Origin: Sipunculus nudus
Lineage: Eukaryota > Annelida > Sipuncula > Golfingiida > Sipunculidae
NCBI GenBank assembly: GCA_026874595.1
Contig: CM049309.1
Coordinates: forward strand, 54,410,079-54,474,078
Direction of reading: 5' to 3'
DNA: 64,000 nucleotides
Positions within the stretch are counted from its first letter, which is position 1; the number at the start of each line of letters is the position of its first letter. The notes under the pieces are model-generated. The model was given only the letters and a program-made list of their open reading frames with translations. It had not been told where the DNA came from and did no database searches. Shown here piece by piece: positions 11,601 to 25,605 of this stretch. Made by a program: the position numbers and the translations under genes.

Positions 11601-14600
11601 TAAATAACATCAACCACAATGATAATGACTTCCACAGGTAAGGAGTATTCTGAGATAGGTGTACAGGATGAAGGAGGAGACCCAGATTCAGCCACCATTG
11701 AGAACGGAGGACCGGCACGCAACGGTAAAAACAAAACCAGCCTAGAACCAGTGCAGGAAGCAGACCTCATTGAGTTTGATGATTCCTTTGATCTGCAAGA
11801 TGAGGAGTCATGGGTATGGTTCAGCTGCTGTTTTATTTTGCTGTTTTAAATTTTCAATTTAAATATATTATTGTATCTATGGTCATTATTAATGTTGTTC
11901 ACAAGAAATGATAATAATAATAATGGTGGTATTCATAAATATTAAAAGTGATGGTATTAATAATAAAATATTTTGTATTTAATTTATGCAGTTATATATA
12001 TTATAATATTCTATATTCAGAATATATTTTATGTGCGACTTGAACACTAAAGTTTAGTTGTTGCATTTATGTTTGTTGGTAACTCAGTCTATTACACAAT
12101 GATATTGATCATGAATGAGATAGCTATCTGGTTTATATGGAAGCTGACCTGATTGTGTCAGTGATTTGAGGGAATGGCTGATTGATTTAGTTGTATGTAA
12201 ACTTTAATCTGTATATGTTTGACAGGCTAGTGTGCCAGCCTCTCATGTGCCAGGAAGGTTTGTACAGTACAGGAACATTGTAAGTATACTTCAAACATCA
12301 CTTGGAGGGCTTACTTAATACTAAAGGCATATTGACTTATCTTGTACATAGAATAATCTGATATTAATTGTTTTATAGATATTCTGATGTAATCCTCTGG
12401 GTCATAAGTGAAAAATATGCAGAGTTGATGTCAGACTTTAGGCAGTCACATCATCCATAATAAGTATTAATAATATTTTTAACTTGCATGTATGTTCCAA
12501 TACAATTAGGGGATAAATGATGGTGTTCCTTTATTATGTATTAATTGATAATATTCTTTTGATTTAATCCTTGAGCACATTTATTTGACAGGCTTTTACA
12601 AGATGGATTTTCTTAGGAGTCATTTATTAGAGGACTTTTCTGATTTTATTAATAACATTTTTTGCTCATTAGAGCTTGATAATTGGTGTCTTCAACTGAG
12701 TGATAAATTCCTTTCATTTGATTACCCAGTTAGACACTCAGTCTGACTGAAAATCATTATGTGTATGAAAGTGAGAAGGAAAAATTTATTATTCACCACC
12801 AAGTTCAAATACAGCTTTGAACAAAGAATGTGATTTAACTATTAGTGCGGACTAAGTATCAGTGCTGACTAGTTTGCATTCATTCACATTTGTACCACAT
12901 TTTGCCTATGTCTATCAACCCCTGTGTCAAACTAGATGTTTAAAATTGCCAAACCATCATTTGAAGCCTCGCTAGACACCCGCAACTAGGTTACCATAGG
13001 TGTTAATTGAGAATCTATTGCAGAGTGTACAATCTTGTGAATTAGGTGACAGTCAAAAATAATATCAGGTGCAAATCTCTCACCTGTCACTAACCAAAGG
13101 TCAGTCTTTGAAAGTCATCCATAATTGAGATATAGCACAAACACATGCAGGAGATAGAGAAGAAAGAATAAAATAAAAATATTTTAATTGATGATTTTGA
13201 ACCTAAAAAAGTCCACCCACAAAAAAATGACCCAAATATGAATGTGGAAATAAACTCAGCTTTAAATAGACTTTAAAGTAAAATCCACTGAAAACAAAGT
13301 TTGACCCAAATTCTGAAAAAAAAGAATAAACTCAGCAACTCCATGTGGGGGGGGGGGGGGGGGAGGCATAATAAAACCACATCAGATGAGTTTCCCTATA
13401 TTCCTATTACCTGGTAGCAGTACACTATCACATGTTTATATATGTACATTTAATTGATGACTGTAGATCAAGATATCCAGTGTATTAAGTAACTGCAGGT
13501 AAAGACATGTTTGATATAATTAAAGCAAAAAAAAACTTGTTATTCATGGGTTTCTGAAAATTGTCTGGTTTCATTTTAAAGCCAACTATGCATCTGCTTT
13601 ATCTAGAGAATTTATGGATTTCTTGTACATTTTTAATGAACTGTTGGCAATCCCTGTTGAGACAAATTTTTTAAATGCCTCTATAATGGATGCATGAGGT
13701 TGTTTATGTACAAGCTGTTAAAAATCATAGCAATATTTACCAAAGAAAAAACAAAGATGTCTGGTCACATTAATGTGTAGAAGTTGAAAGGTTCTCCGTT
13801 GCAAATTGCCCCTTGCAAACCTCTGGTTCACCTGACGTGCTGTAAGATGCCCTTGATAAATGTGTTGGATTGTTTTGGTAGGACTTCCACATGTTATAAA
13901 CATGTAGATATAAACAAAACAAACAACTTGGTTCATCATTTTCTGATAATAGACTTGTTTAAGGACATTGGCTATGTTTTTATTAGCTGAGTGTCATGAC
14001 ATGTGAAATCACCTGAAGCACAAACATAGCCATTTTATATTTATTTCTCCAGACCAAGAAACGGTTGTCAGAACTTGAGGAACAGTTGGATGTCACAATC
14101 ACTAAGACTTCCCGCAAAGTACAGACACTGAAGGCACAATTCCAGGAACACAAGACTAAATGGGCAGCAGTGAGCATACTATGTTTCATTAATCACAGTG
14201 ATTCACATAAAATATATGAAAAACAACTGAAGCTAGTACAGGATATTTCATTAAAGGTTCTTAAGGACTTAAACATTCAAGACATAAAGATCAGGAAAAG
14301 CTTTGCAGTCTCAAATTTTAGCATAGCATTTTCTGAAGTGAAAGTTCTTTGCTTGGTCCCGAATTTTTTTTAGTTTATTTATGTTTAAAAATGACTCAAA
14401 ATTACGACCACCCCTAAATTCAGAATTACGACCAGAAATCCTGGCCCCAGCGCTAATGCGACCCCGCTAATGCGACCACTGCCGAGAAGTACTGAAACAA
14501 CTTTTGTCACGAGTCAATGGCTGCGCCTTGTCACAGGCGCCTTTACGAAAGATTAAAGAGGGTAACAAGGGTTCCCAACCATAGTGTAACCCTTCCTGAC

Positions 14601-17600
14601 TAGGTGTCCCCGCTGAGACTCGTTGAGGCGTAAGTTGTAGATCAAAGAGGGTAACTATCGGCTGATTACTTAATGAGCCGGCCGCCTGGCTAACTGCCCT
14701 GGGGTCTTGGGCTAGCGATGCTAATTGCCCCCCAGTGATCACCTGTATTACAGCTACCAAAAGTGCGGGGGCGAGAGCTTAATATTTTTACTCATCACAT
14801 AATGTTCGATCCTCATTGGTCAAATTAATGATCTAGTTAATCTTAAATGTGCTCATACCTTACTCACACTGAGTATTGAGCAGTCAGTCAAATGTATAAA
14901 TACAAAGCTTGCATGGGGGCAAATCCGTTGTCTTGCCTTATCAGAATAGCTGTCATTTTTTTTTCTCTACTGGTTCGGAAAGAGCGCTTCTTGAAGGAGA
15001 AAGTGGTGATAATCAAGGCGGAAACACCAGGATGCAGTCAGCGCCAACTGGCTCAGCAGTTAAAACTCAAGTGCACGCAATATATACTCAGGCGGAGGGC
15101 TAAATATATGACAGCCACGTATTATGTTCAATATGTTCAAGTAGGTTATCTTCGTATTGTCTCTAGTGTAATTATGTGTTAATCATCAGTCACTACGTAT
15201 GTGTCAATGTATATATATTTTTATCATGAATAAATATATAAAACAATTTTGTTTTCTTTTCAGCTACACAACATAAAACATTCCTAATAAGGGTTCTCCA
15301 CTTAGTAAAATATTTTGTTATAATTCACATTAAAGATATGCAATATATACAAACTGATACATATCAAACATCGCCGTGATATATGCGACCAAGGTAAGAG
15401 TTTCACAAATACGACCACCCCCAAATTACGACCACTTTGCTCAGTCCCCAGGGTGGTCGTAATTGTGGGGTTCCACTGTACTGGATACTCCAGTAGTGTT
15501 CAGGAAGATTTATTCTTGAAGAAAGAGGTATCTGGCCCAAAGTTACATTTGCAACTTCATTGTCTTAATGTGGTACATTAAAGATCACAAAAATGTATTT
15601 CTGTGTTTGTAGGAACGTGAGATGCTAATAACACAGGTAGAACAAGCACAAAAACTTCAGGGTGCAGCTGAGACTGAGGCTAATGCTGCCATGGACCAGC
15701 TGGAAGACTTCATCAACGAGCAGGAGGAACTGGTCAGTGGTCAACAATCATCAGTTACTCAAAATCTTAAATATTGAAGAAACAATGATATAACAGGTTT
15801 ACTTTTTCTGGGTAAAGGTAAGGGAAACCAGTGTTCTAAATGTTAAATAGCTGACCTGTGCTCTGTTACAAAGTGAATTCACTGCCAAATATTCTCCTAT
15901 TCCTCAACCACATTGTTGACAACTGATAGGTACAGACTGGGCTTGTCATCCTGTATCTCAGCATGCTAGATGATTTATAAAAATCTTAATTATAGAAGAA
16001 AACACAGAACCATATTTTGAACCAGCATTTACTCTGCAAATGCAGCAGCATAATTAATTTTTGAAAGGTATTATAAAATCGTTGCTAGGGCAACCCATGA
16101 TGCTACTTCCTGAATGAGCCTAGCAAAACAGTCACTTATTCATGTGTCATACCCCAGTAAGGACACCCATGGCTCATCTGTCTGCCTCAGATCAATGCCA
16201 GGCCTCTTAGGTGAGTATCTGGCATGGTTTATCAGTGAAATTGATTGGTAATTATGCTCTCTGTTTATCGTTTTGGTCCAAGGTTGGTATGGTGTCACCC
16301 AAGTGTGACTTCGCTTGCTTGGCTAGTGAGACCCGCTTCCTGGGACCGTCACACATTGCCCCACCTGACTTTCTGCCTCGATGTAATGCAGTGGCACAAG
16401 TTATCCATGTTGTTTGCTTATCTTTGGATGGGAAAACATTGAAAAAGTATGATTCTTTTTAAAAGTTGGGTTCCAAGGCTCCCCCAGCTAAATTGGGTTC
16501 TTCATCTTCTCACAGCCATATGGCTACAAGCAAGAGCTCATGCAGTGAGAGGTCCATCCCTGCACTGACCTATACCCCTCCCAGAACAGCAGTTCTGGTA
16601 AGATGAGGCGGAAGTGCGAATAGTTGATTCCCTGGAAGGACTCCAGAGCTTATGACTTGAGAGCCGACAGCAGATTATCTTACAGCGTCGGCTCCTCCTT
16701 CTGAGGAAGATCCAGAGGCGGAAGCCCACTATTGGAACCAACAAAGATGTCAACATCTTCTCTAGGCTCAAACAAAAGTGGAACTTATGGATCGTGCAGC
16801 CAGAATGGCTGAATCAGATCCTGCATATGCAGCTGTTGCATTCACATGCAGGTTTGTTGCTACCATTTGGAGTTCAGTACCAGTTGTAAGATTCACTTGT
16901 ATGTAATTTGGGGCAGCAACAGAGACTTTCCTCAAGTTTCACTATCAAGTGTTTCTGGGGGAGTTTTCTCCCTCCTCGGGTAAGCAGTTTAACCCACCTA
17001 AGCATTGGGCTGTGGGCCAACTTTGGTGTCCCTTCACTACCTTCAGACTGCCTTTCTGTGGCTGACTCTGCATCCACCGTTTCCAGTGGTTCCTGCAGTG
17101 GCGAAGCGGCCTGACATTTTTGCAGACCAACCTTTAAAGGATGGTCTCCGCTCACAGGATTCGGTATTGTCATATCAGACTCTGCCATGGCAGACCTGGA
17201 GATGTTTGGATGACAGGCTGCCATCGTTGTTAAAGACTATGGCTCTAGTAATCCTTTTGACTTATGATCAGTCTCCCGAAAAAGAGCTGACATTAGTCCA
17301 TGTCTTATTCCTAACTTACAGGAACTGAACTTGATGGTTTGCGGATTGTATAGCGAAAGCGATTTTACTGGGCTGGCAGGCTGCTGTAAAACAGCTGCAG
17401 TCCAGTTTTCCAGGTCTACAACTATCTGAATTGCAAGAGCTTTACACTGGGCCCTTCACGGGCTCCACCTTGTCAAAGATCATCTCAAAGAGATTTATCA
17501 ATGAGCTGTCACTCCACAGAACAGTCTTTTGAATTGGCTCGTTTTAATCCAGCCCTGTGCCAGATTTCGGAGCATTTTTGAGATCGACATATTCTAGTTA

Positions 17601-20600
17601 AACGTTCGTCATAGTCCCTGCTTCCTCACTCTTCAAAGCGCGCTTGCTGTCTAATCCAGCAGGAACCGCTCCATTCAGACCCCTCGTCTTTTCTTTCACA
17701 TGTTTCACGCAGATCCCGAGCCTGTTGGTCCAGTTCTTAGGGCAGAGGCTTCCGCACTAAGAAGTATGTTGTCATATCGGTAGGCGCCCAGCTCAGCTTT
17801 CATCGGGACTGGTCTGCTATCACTTGCAACCAGTTTATAAACCCTCAGCCTTAAAGGCTGAGGGGCTCTTGTCATCACCAAAGCATGCTGTCTGTCCGAC
17901 TTAACATTTACCTTGTGATCGGGATATTTCGAAAATGATTCACCGTAGGAATTTTATTTCTTAGATGCAGATGTATATTGACAAAATCTCAGTCAAGATC
18001 AAAGATGGGTGACCTTGACTTATTTTTCAATGTTTTAGAGCAAATTATAGAAAAAATTTAGAAGCTTATTTCTGAGGACCACTGGGTGGATTGTTAAAAA
18101 TCAAGCAATGGTTATTTGCACTGATGGTCTGAAACTGCTGCACGAGTTTTGGGGCCCTACCTCTAATTTCTTATTTTTAGAATTTTTATCAAATTTTTCA
18201 ATATTTGCCTTGTGAGTGGGATTTCTCCAAAAGAGTTCAACACAGGAACTCCATTTCTTCAGTGCTGATACATATCAACAAAATCTAGGTCAAGTTCAAA
18301 GATGGGTGACTTTGACCTATTTCTCAAGGTCACAGTAGCTTCATCATACTGCTTACAACAGGCCAAGGAAATGGTTTATTTTGATAAAACTAGAGTGCAA
18401 AAAACTTTTCTGCATACTGTATATCATCAGTTTCTTCTTCTCTGGAACAGGAGCAGGAAGAAGAAGAAAAGCGTCGTGAGCTGGACCAGAAAGAGACAAC
18501 AGTGAAGGATGCTGTGGTTGCAGCAGCCAAAGACAAGCTGGAGCAGACCCTGAAGGAGCAGCAGGCCCAGCAGCAGCAGGAGAAAGAGGAGGAGGAGATG
18601 AGGAAGAGGCTGCTGCAGCAGACTGATGATGCTAAGGTGATCTGTCAACATAATGTCCAATTATATCTATAGTGTTGAATAGATTATTCATATATAGATA
18701 TATAACTGCTTCCCCTACTTCACAGAATCAAGAAATGTATATACTTTTCCACCTTTGTGTGCCCATTTGTTTATTGTGGCCTGATAATTGAAAAATGTTG
18801 AGTATATCAAATCAGACTGGATGTTTGCAATCACCAGTGGATCACTGGAGCCTCCCCATGATTCCCACAATTGAGTAATAATCGTGGGGCAGCTTAATTA
18901 AACAAAAATTTATGGAAATTTACAGGATTTCTGGGTGAGAATTTGAATAAAATCAGTTGTTTTGATATTATAGTCTATTATAGTTTTATGAAATATATTT
19001 CACATGATTTTCATTTCATTTGTTTTCTTTTTGCTATAAATTTCCAATATTAACAAAATTAGCAGACTTTAGAAAAAGACACCTTAAACCATTGGGCTAC
19101 ATGTGGTGGAGTAACCTAAATAAATCAGAAAATATTACTGATATTTTTCACTTTTTATGAACAAGGCAAAGTTCATTGTCAGTATTTCACATGGCATATG
19201 GCATGCTTCATACACTTTTCTTAAAATTAGCTGGAGAGAGAGAAAACACTTACTGAGGATTCACAGCAAAGTGAGAGTGAGGGGACTGAGGGAATGAAGG
19301 CCATCTCTCTTCCTCAGTCACCAAAACTTGAGGTCAAATCCCAGTCTGGATCTGCAGTAGTATCACCAATTCCACAGATGTCAGGTGGCAGAGAATTGGT
19401 GTCACCAGGCCCTAGTAGTTTACCAGTCACTCCAAAAGCTGAGGAAGAAGTGACTCATAAACCGAGACGTGCAAGCAGTCACACCCTCATGGTGCCAGAC
19501 GGCAGAGTTAGTGTCCAGAGTTCAAGGTCACTGAGGTCACCTGAAGGACAGGTTGGGCGACTCGGTGTTGTGGTGTGATGCTGTGATAGCTTCGTGCATG
19601 CAGTGTCTTTTGTGTTGATTTGCTTTTGTCAAGTTGGATATGGATGTCTCTTTCATGCACCTCTTCTGTTGTTTAGTTACAAGAATTGTCATATGAAACC
19701 ATCTCTTTCTGATGAGATTATATCTGAATCATTCAGTCCTAAGTGTAAGATTATTGACATGGATTTTTATTTTCATAATGATCATACACATCAAGGAAAC
19801 AGGAATGGTCATCCTGATTTTTGCGCATTGATGATGCTAAATATAAACTAGTCTGGTTTATTATCCAAGGCTTGTAAAGGAGATGTGAATTATACAGGCT
19901 TGCCCTTGGAGAAAACATTTTTGTTTATTTGTTTCAATACATACAAAATAAATTCTTCAACTGAGGTGACACCCTAAAAAGAATATATTTTAATTTCCTG
20001 AATGGTATTTTCCAATACTAGACATGGTGTGCTCAGATATTCTAAAATCACAAATAGTTTTTACAAGAAAAACAGTAAGATTATTTGTGAGCAAGCTTTA
20101 ATTTTCTTAGCACTGTATAATACTGCACCAGCTGCTGCTAATCAAACAGGTTGTGAAGAACACTCGTAGCTCTCAACAAACAGACTTTGTATCTTAGAGT
20201 GCTCTGCAGGATGTTAAAGTGAAACATCTGGAAGGGGTCAGCCCTATGTTAACTGATACCTATGTATCCCGGTACTGTTGTTCCAAATATCTTCATGTTT
20301 TGTTTGCTATCACAGAACATTTTCAGACTAAAAATAACAAACGTTGGTTGTGTTTGTGAGGCAAAACGAACACACTTCAGCTCAACAGAGGAGCACAACA
20401 AAGAACAAATTCATTATGACTTGAGCAACAGCTGTTTTGTACTTTTTGAGGTAAAAATGCATTTCTTAAAAAATCCCATGATGTAACTTACTATCCTGTG
20501 AATATCTGGGAATAAACCAGCTTTCTATACTTCCACACATACTTTATTACTGTGTGCTCAGCTGAACAATAAATATAAATATGAATATTTCATATCCTCC

Positions 20601-23600
20601 TGGGATATATTGGTACTAGGACCAGGGAAAATAGATATGCTCCTTCTTGAAACACCAAATGCACAGTTTCAAAATGAAATATCATATCCTGCTAGGTGAC
20701 AAAGTGTGACATTATTTTAAGTATTTAAACATGTGACTGCATTACACTGCTTCTTCTATATTGATGTTATGATTTTTATGGGTTTTGTGACACTTTTGTG
20801 ACATGTATTTATCATATTCTTTGTTCTGCACCATGTATGAATTGCTGTGAGCTTGATCACTGATTATCTTGATCATTATTTGTTTTATGTGACCACCATT
20901 TCCATGCATGACAACTTATCATTGTAGGTTGATAGGCTTCAAATTATGATCATCTGATGCTATGTTATGCCTTTAAGTGTTAATAAAAATTAAAATTGAT
21001 TGATCTATATCCAGTTAGGAATCATTGACATTCAGTGAAGAAATACATTTACAAAAAGGGAAAGATAAAGAATCATATATTACACAAGTGTTTTCATGTA
21101 GTTAGAAAAATATTGCTTTCACCTGAAAGGAAATAGGGAACTGAGCTGCAAAACTTGTTGATCCATTATGATGTGAAGTTTAAACAGCCAGAGAATACTT
21201 GTACATTTCAACCATCATGAGGCATTGTATATTTCATGCTATTTTTGTATCTGTGTCCAAGATGCATATTTAGACTTAAAACATATACATCACATATTAA
21301 GTTATTATGTATGTATTTTTGACAGGCCCAGGAGCTTCTCTCAAGACAGGGCTCACACATGGACTCTGGCAAGTCACTCTCTGAGGGCAGGGTGAGTAGG
21401 AATCAGTTTTTTCATTCACATATACTCTATTTTCCCTGAAGCTCTGATAATATTCTGCAAGCTACATGTAATGCTATGTACTTTCATGTAATCCTTAGTT
21501 ATAGCGCATCACTTAAACCTTTGTAGCCATTCACATGCCACACACATATGTGCCCACATGCTTCACTTGCTGAAAAAACTGTCAATCATGTGTGATTAGT
21601 TAAGTACACTCTTCACAAAATTAGATCATACTTTATCAGTAACACTGAATGTTCTAATTGTGAATGCTATCCCAAATCTTTAAGCCTCTGCTGCCTCTAA
21701 ATTCCTTGGAAGCCATTTCCTCCTGTAGAATGAAAAAAAAAATAATCAGGCACGAAAGAGTTGAATCTGGTAGCTACAAAAGTCAGGTCTATCTTCCAGT
21801 GCTCACTGGTGTGTGAACATGTTCCAGAAAAGATGAATCACTGAGGCTCTTTCAGCTTTATACATAGCACTGCTCCTTGCTAGCATACTCTGTAGTGTTA
21901 ATCAAGGGTCTTATAGTAATATTTCATCTGATTTAGGACTACTAGTCAACATTTATTTACACATCTGCTGTTTTCTTTTCTGATAATTTTCATGAAGTGT
22001 TTCTTTCCTGTCAGTTTTAAGTGGACTCTCACAGAGCTATATATTGTACTTTATGCCTTAGTGCTGTGAAAACCTAATCAGTAAACATGCAGCATATAGA
22101 TGTAGTGCAAAAGCTAATATCTAAAGTTTATTCACCATGGATTTACAAAAGTCAGGGGACAGTGCCAACGGTTCCAGTGCCCGTCCATTTGAAACTCCCC
22201 TGTCACCAGAGCAGGAACAGGTCCTAATGAGTCTGCGACACATGCTAAAATCAGAGGCAAATCTGCATGAGCCACAGCGAGTAGCTCTAGACGTTGTACG
22301 CTCGGCGATAGACAAGACCTACACCCCAGAAGAAATCCTGTCCCAGACTGAGCTGGAGAAGATGAAACTGGACAAGAAAGGTCTGACGCTGTTTGCTTTG
22401 GCTGCGCTGATCTCCCACGAGAGCGTTGGGATGACACTGGAGCCAAGCAGCATCTTCCAGATGTTGGCCGGCCTGCAGGAGAAAGTGTCCACAGATGAGG
22501 AGAGACTCATCACGCTGTTCATGCCTGATACCCAGCAGGTGGCACCGGAGTTCCTCCGCAAAGTCACGCTCAGCGGAATCAATGTTTCCGAGGTTAGAAA
22601 TCAGATGCATGGGAATGCTAACATGTCATTGTATTTGTGTACTGGATATGTTTGTATATTTGGTACCACTTAACCTACATCAGATTTATGTAATCTGTTT
22701 ATGTGAACTTCCTCGGTGTAATGAATATATATGTTGGTGCAATCATGCATGAGTTACTTACTAACCATTAATAGCTTGTAGGAAAAATAACATTCTTGAT
22801 TGACAGATTTGTTATTATTTTGTTAACCTGGTTTGATTTATTTGATAATTTAAAAAATACATCAACCATAAAAGGTAATTGATTTTATTGGATATGGTCT
22901 CAAGAGGATTGTTTTGTGTTTGTAACTAACATACCGTGGAGAGTGATTATGTTATTGAGCCAAGTCTTAACTGCATGTGTTTTAATAAATGTATATATAA
23001 TCCAGGTTGTTGTGTCCAAGGTTATCTTCTTATTAGTTCATATGCTTACCAGGAAACAGTAACCTTTGGTGGGGAAATAAAAATGTACTTTTCCTATTGG
23101 TAATTTTATTTTTCTCTTATGCGTAACTTACTCTGACTGTAAGATTAAAGGTAGCTTTTCACCTGCCTCATTTGTAGAGTGTATTGTTTCTCTCTTAATC
23201 TGTGGACGTATTAATTAAATGTTGTTAATTCCTGATAAGCACAGTCCTTATAATGCCCCTATGATGGAGGTATGAACCTGTTTACCTACAAGCTGTCAAT
23301 AAACACAGTACATTTTCCCGTGTTGACAAACAGAAACATGTAACTAGAAGTGGTTCATGCACATGTGCCAAAGTTGAAAGTTACTAGTTGCTTGTGGTGA
23401 GAACATATAAAGAATCTTTTGTCATTTGCCTCAACTCTGGTTCATCTGATTTTCCCTTCAATGTCCTTTCTGTATGTGTTAAGGTCACCATGGGGGCCAT
23501 TTTGTGTACTCCACCCACCATATGTTATGAACAAGTGGATAGTGGATATAAACAAAACTGACAGTCTTTGCAAGATAATGTCAGCCTTTTTGGCTTACTT

Positions 23601-25561
23601 TTTTCAGACATCCCAGGGGTTATCTTTATTCAGTAAAAGTCAGATATCAGTATAGAACCCTTTAAGTAAAGATATTCATGGTTGCTTGGATTTCTCTTCT
23701 TTGAAATGTGTTTAGATGTAAATTTACACCTATACTGGGCTAAAAACAAGTTTGTGCTGCCTGGACCCCCCCCCCCTCTTTTCCAGACCAGAGGATTCTT
23801 TTTTCTGGATTTCTTTTTAGTCTGCCTGGGACTGCTGGGTTGAACCCTCCTCTTTCCAAAATCTTGGATCAGCCCCTGTTATGACAGATTGATTTGTTTT
23901 CATTTTAATTAAATGTTGATTTGTTTTCATTTCAAATGTTTATTTGTGAAGTTTTGATGTTTCATAACTGTAACAACTTAACCTAAAATAAGAGGTTTAT
24001 CTACCTACGTCTAGATTGAAAAGCATATATTGAATGCTAGTCAGTTGAGAGGTATTTTCTGTCATTTGTGCATATCAGTTTGATAACCACTTTGACTAAT
24101 CTGTGTCTCCAGAGTCAGTCAGTGATCATCAGTGGAAGTCTAACATAAGGATTGATATTTCAGTTTATATTCTGTGACTGATTAATATGTAAATAGTCAG
24201 TGCATGGTAGGAACATATCATGATGATATATGTGTTTTGTGTGTAATCTTTGCTTTTATCATATGATTACCAGATTTAAGAACAAGATCACAATAAAGCA
24301 TAATGATGTCTAGTTCTACAATATAGTTACAATCCACAATGTTTTCATCAGATCAGTGCATAAGGGACTGAAGCAGGTCTCTGGCCAAAGTCATGTTATA
24401 CACAAGTTTTAGATTATGGTAAAAGGATTTATCTAGTTGGCAAGTACCTGCGAATGTTTTGTATAAAAGTTTTAAAATGTGAAAATGTTAACAATTTGTA
24501 CTATGTGTCTGTAGTGTATTTATATTAAAGGTAAAGTTGCTCGTGTTCAAATGTTAGAAACTGATTTAATTTCATTTAATAACATGATTATTAAGTCATA
24601 CTTTTTGTGATAGATGGAATTTTTGTGATATTCCCTTAAACTGAGCTAAATATTGCATTCATTTGTTTATTTTAGTACATGTAATGTTTACTTCAGCATG
24701 CTAGTCTGGTCAGTGCAGCCAGCAGAAAGGATTCCTCACTCAACAGTTTGAGCCCCAGTAAAGGAACCCAATCTAGTTCAGTCAGTGTATCCCCCGGGGC
24801 TAACGAACATCCCCAGGTGATGGTAGACTCACCGCAATCTGAGTCCAGACTACAGGTAGTGAAAGGATGACTAGTGACTTTACTAATCATACTCACCTCG
24901 CACAGGTGTGACTTAACCTTGTACCGTCCTAACCTGACTAATGGATGACAAATGACTTAACTAATCATACTCACCTCACACAGGCGTGACTTAACCTTGT
25001 ACAGTGCTAACCTGACTAATAGATCCAGACGTACACCAGAATTTTTTAGCTGACCCAACCCAGTGTTTATCTGAGTTGTATGGACAGATACAATCATCTG
25101 ACATCTTATTCTTATACAGTGCTAGAAACTGTACAGCTTCTTCAGCATTGAAAGATAATTGAAACAGCTCTGGTTCCATTATTAGTGGCTTTGTATATTA
25201 AAAGGCAAAATTACAGTTGAATGGAAAAGTTCACTAGAAAGTTCATTGTTCATACTTAAATACGGTTTTAAAATTTTGTTGGAAGTATAAGGGTAACCTG
25301 ATGTCATTTTAATTGGACTTAGATGTAGAATCATCAGGATTTCTGCCAGAGAAAAAAGTGTGTCTTTTTTTGGCAGTGAACTTAGTAGGATAGAAAACCT
25401 TGATTGCTTAATATACATGTTCAGGTGGCTCAGTTCTGTATGTCTCAGTCAGGTTAACAGGAGGTCAGTTAACCCTTAATGAGACCCATGAGACATACAG
25501 ACATATTTAAAATAAGGTGTTGACCTGGTTGCAGTCTCAGGGTTACTCATTATCAAAGGAT

Positions 25562-25605
<44 letters not shown>

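Noticed and set aside
16211-17328. Host exons in the GC-rich island between exons 6 and 7
   Set aside because: Frames shift often, no splice phases fit, and the text resembles a retroelement fossil.
22121-22610. Long minus-strand frames opposite exon 10
   Set aside because: Shadows of a GC-richer coding exon; the plus frame has matching splice phases and helical composition.
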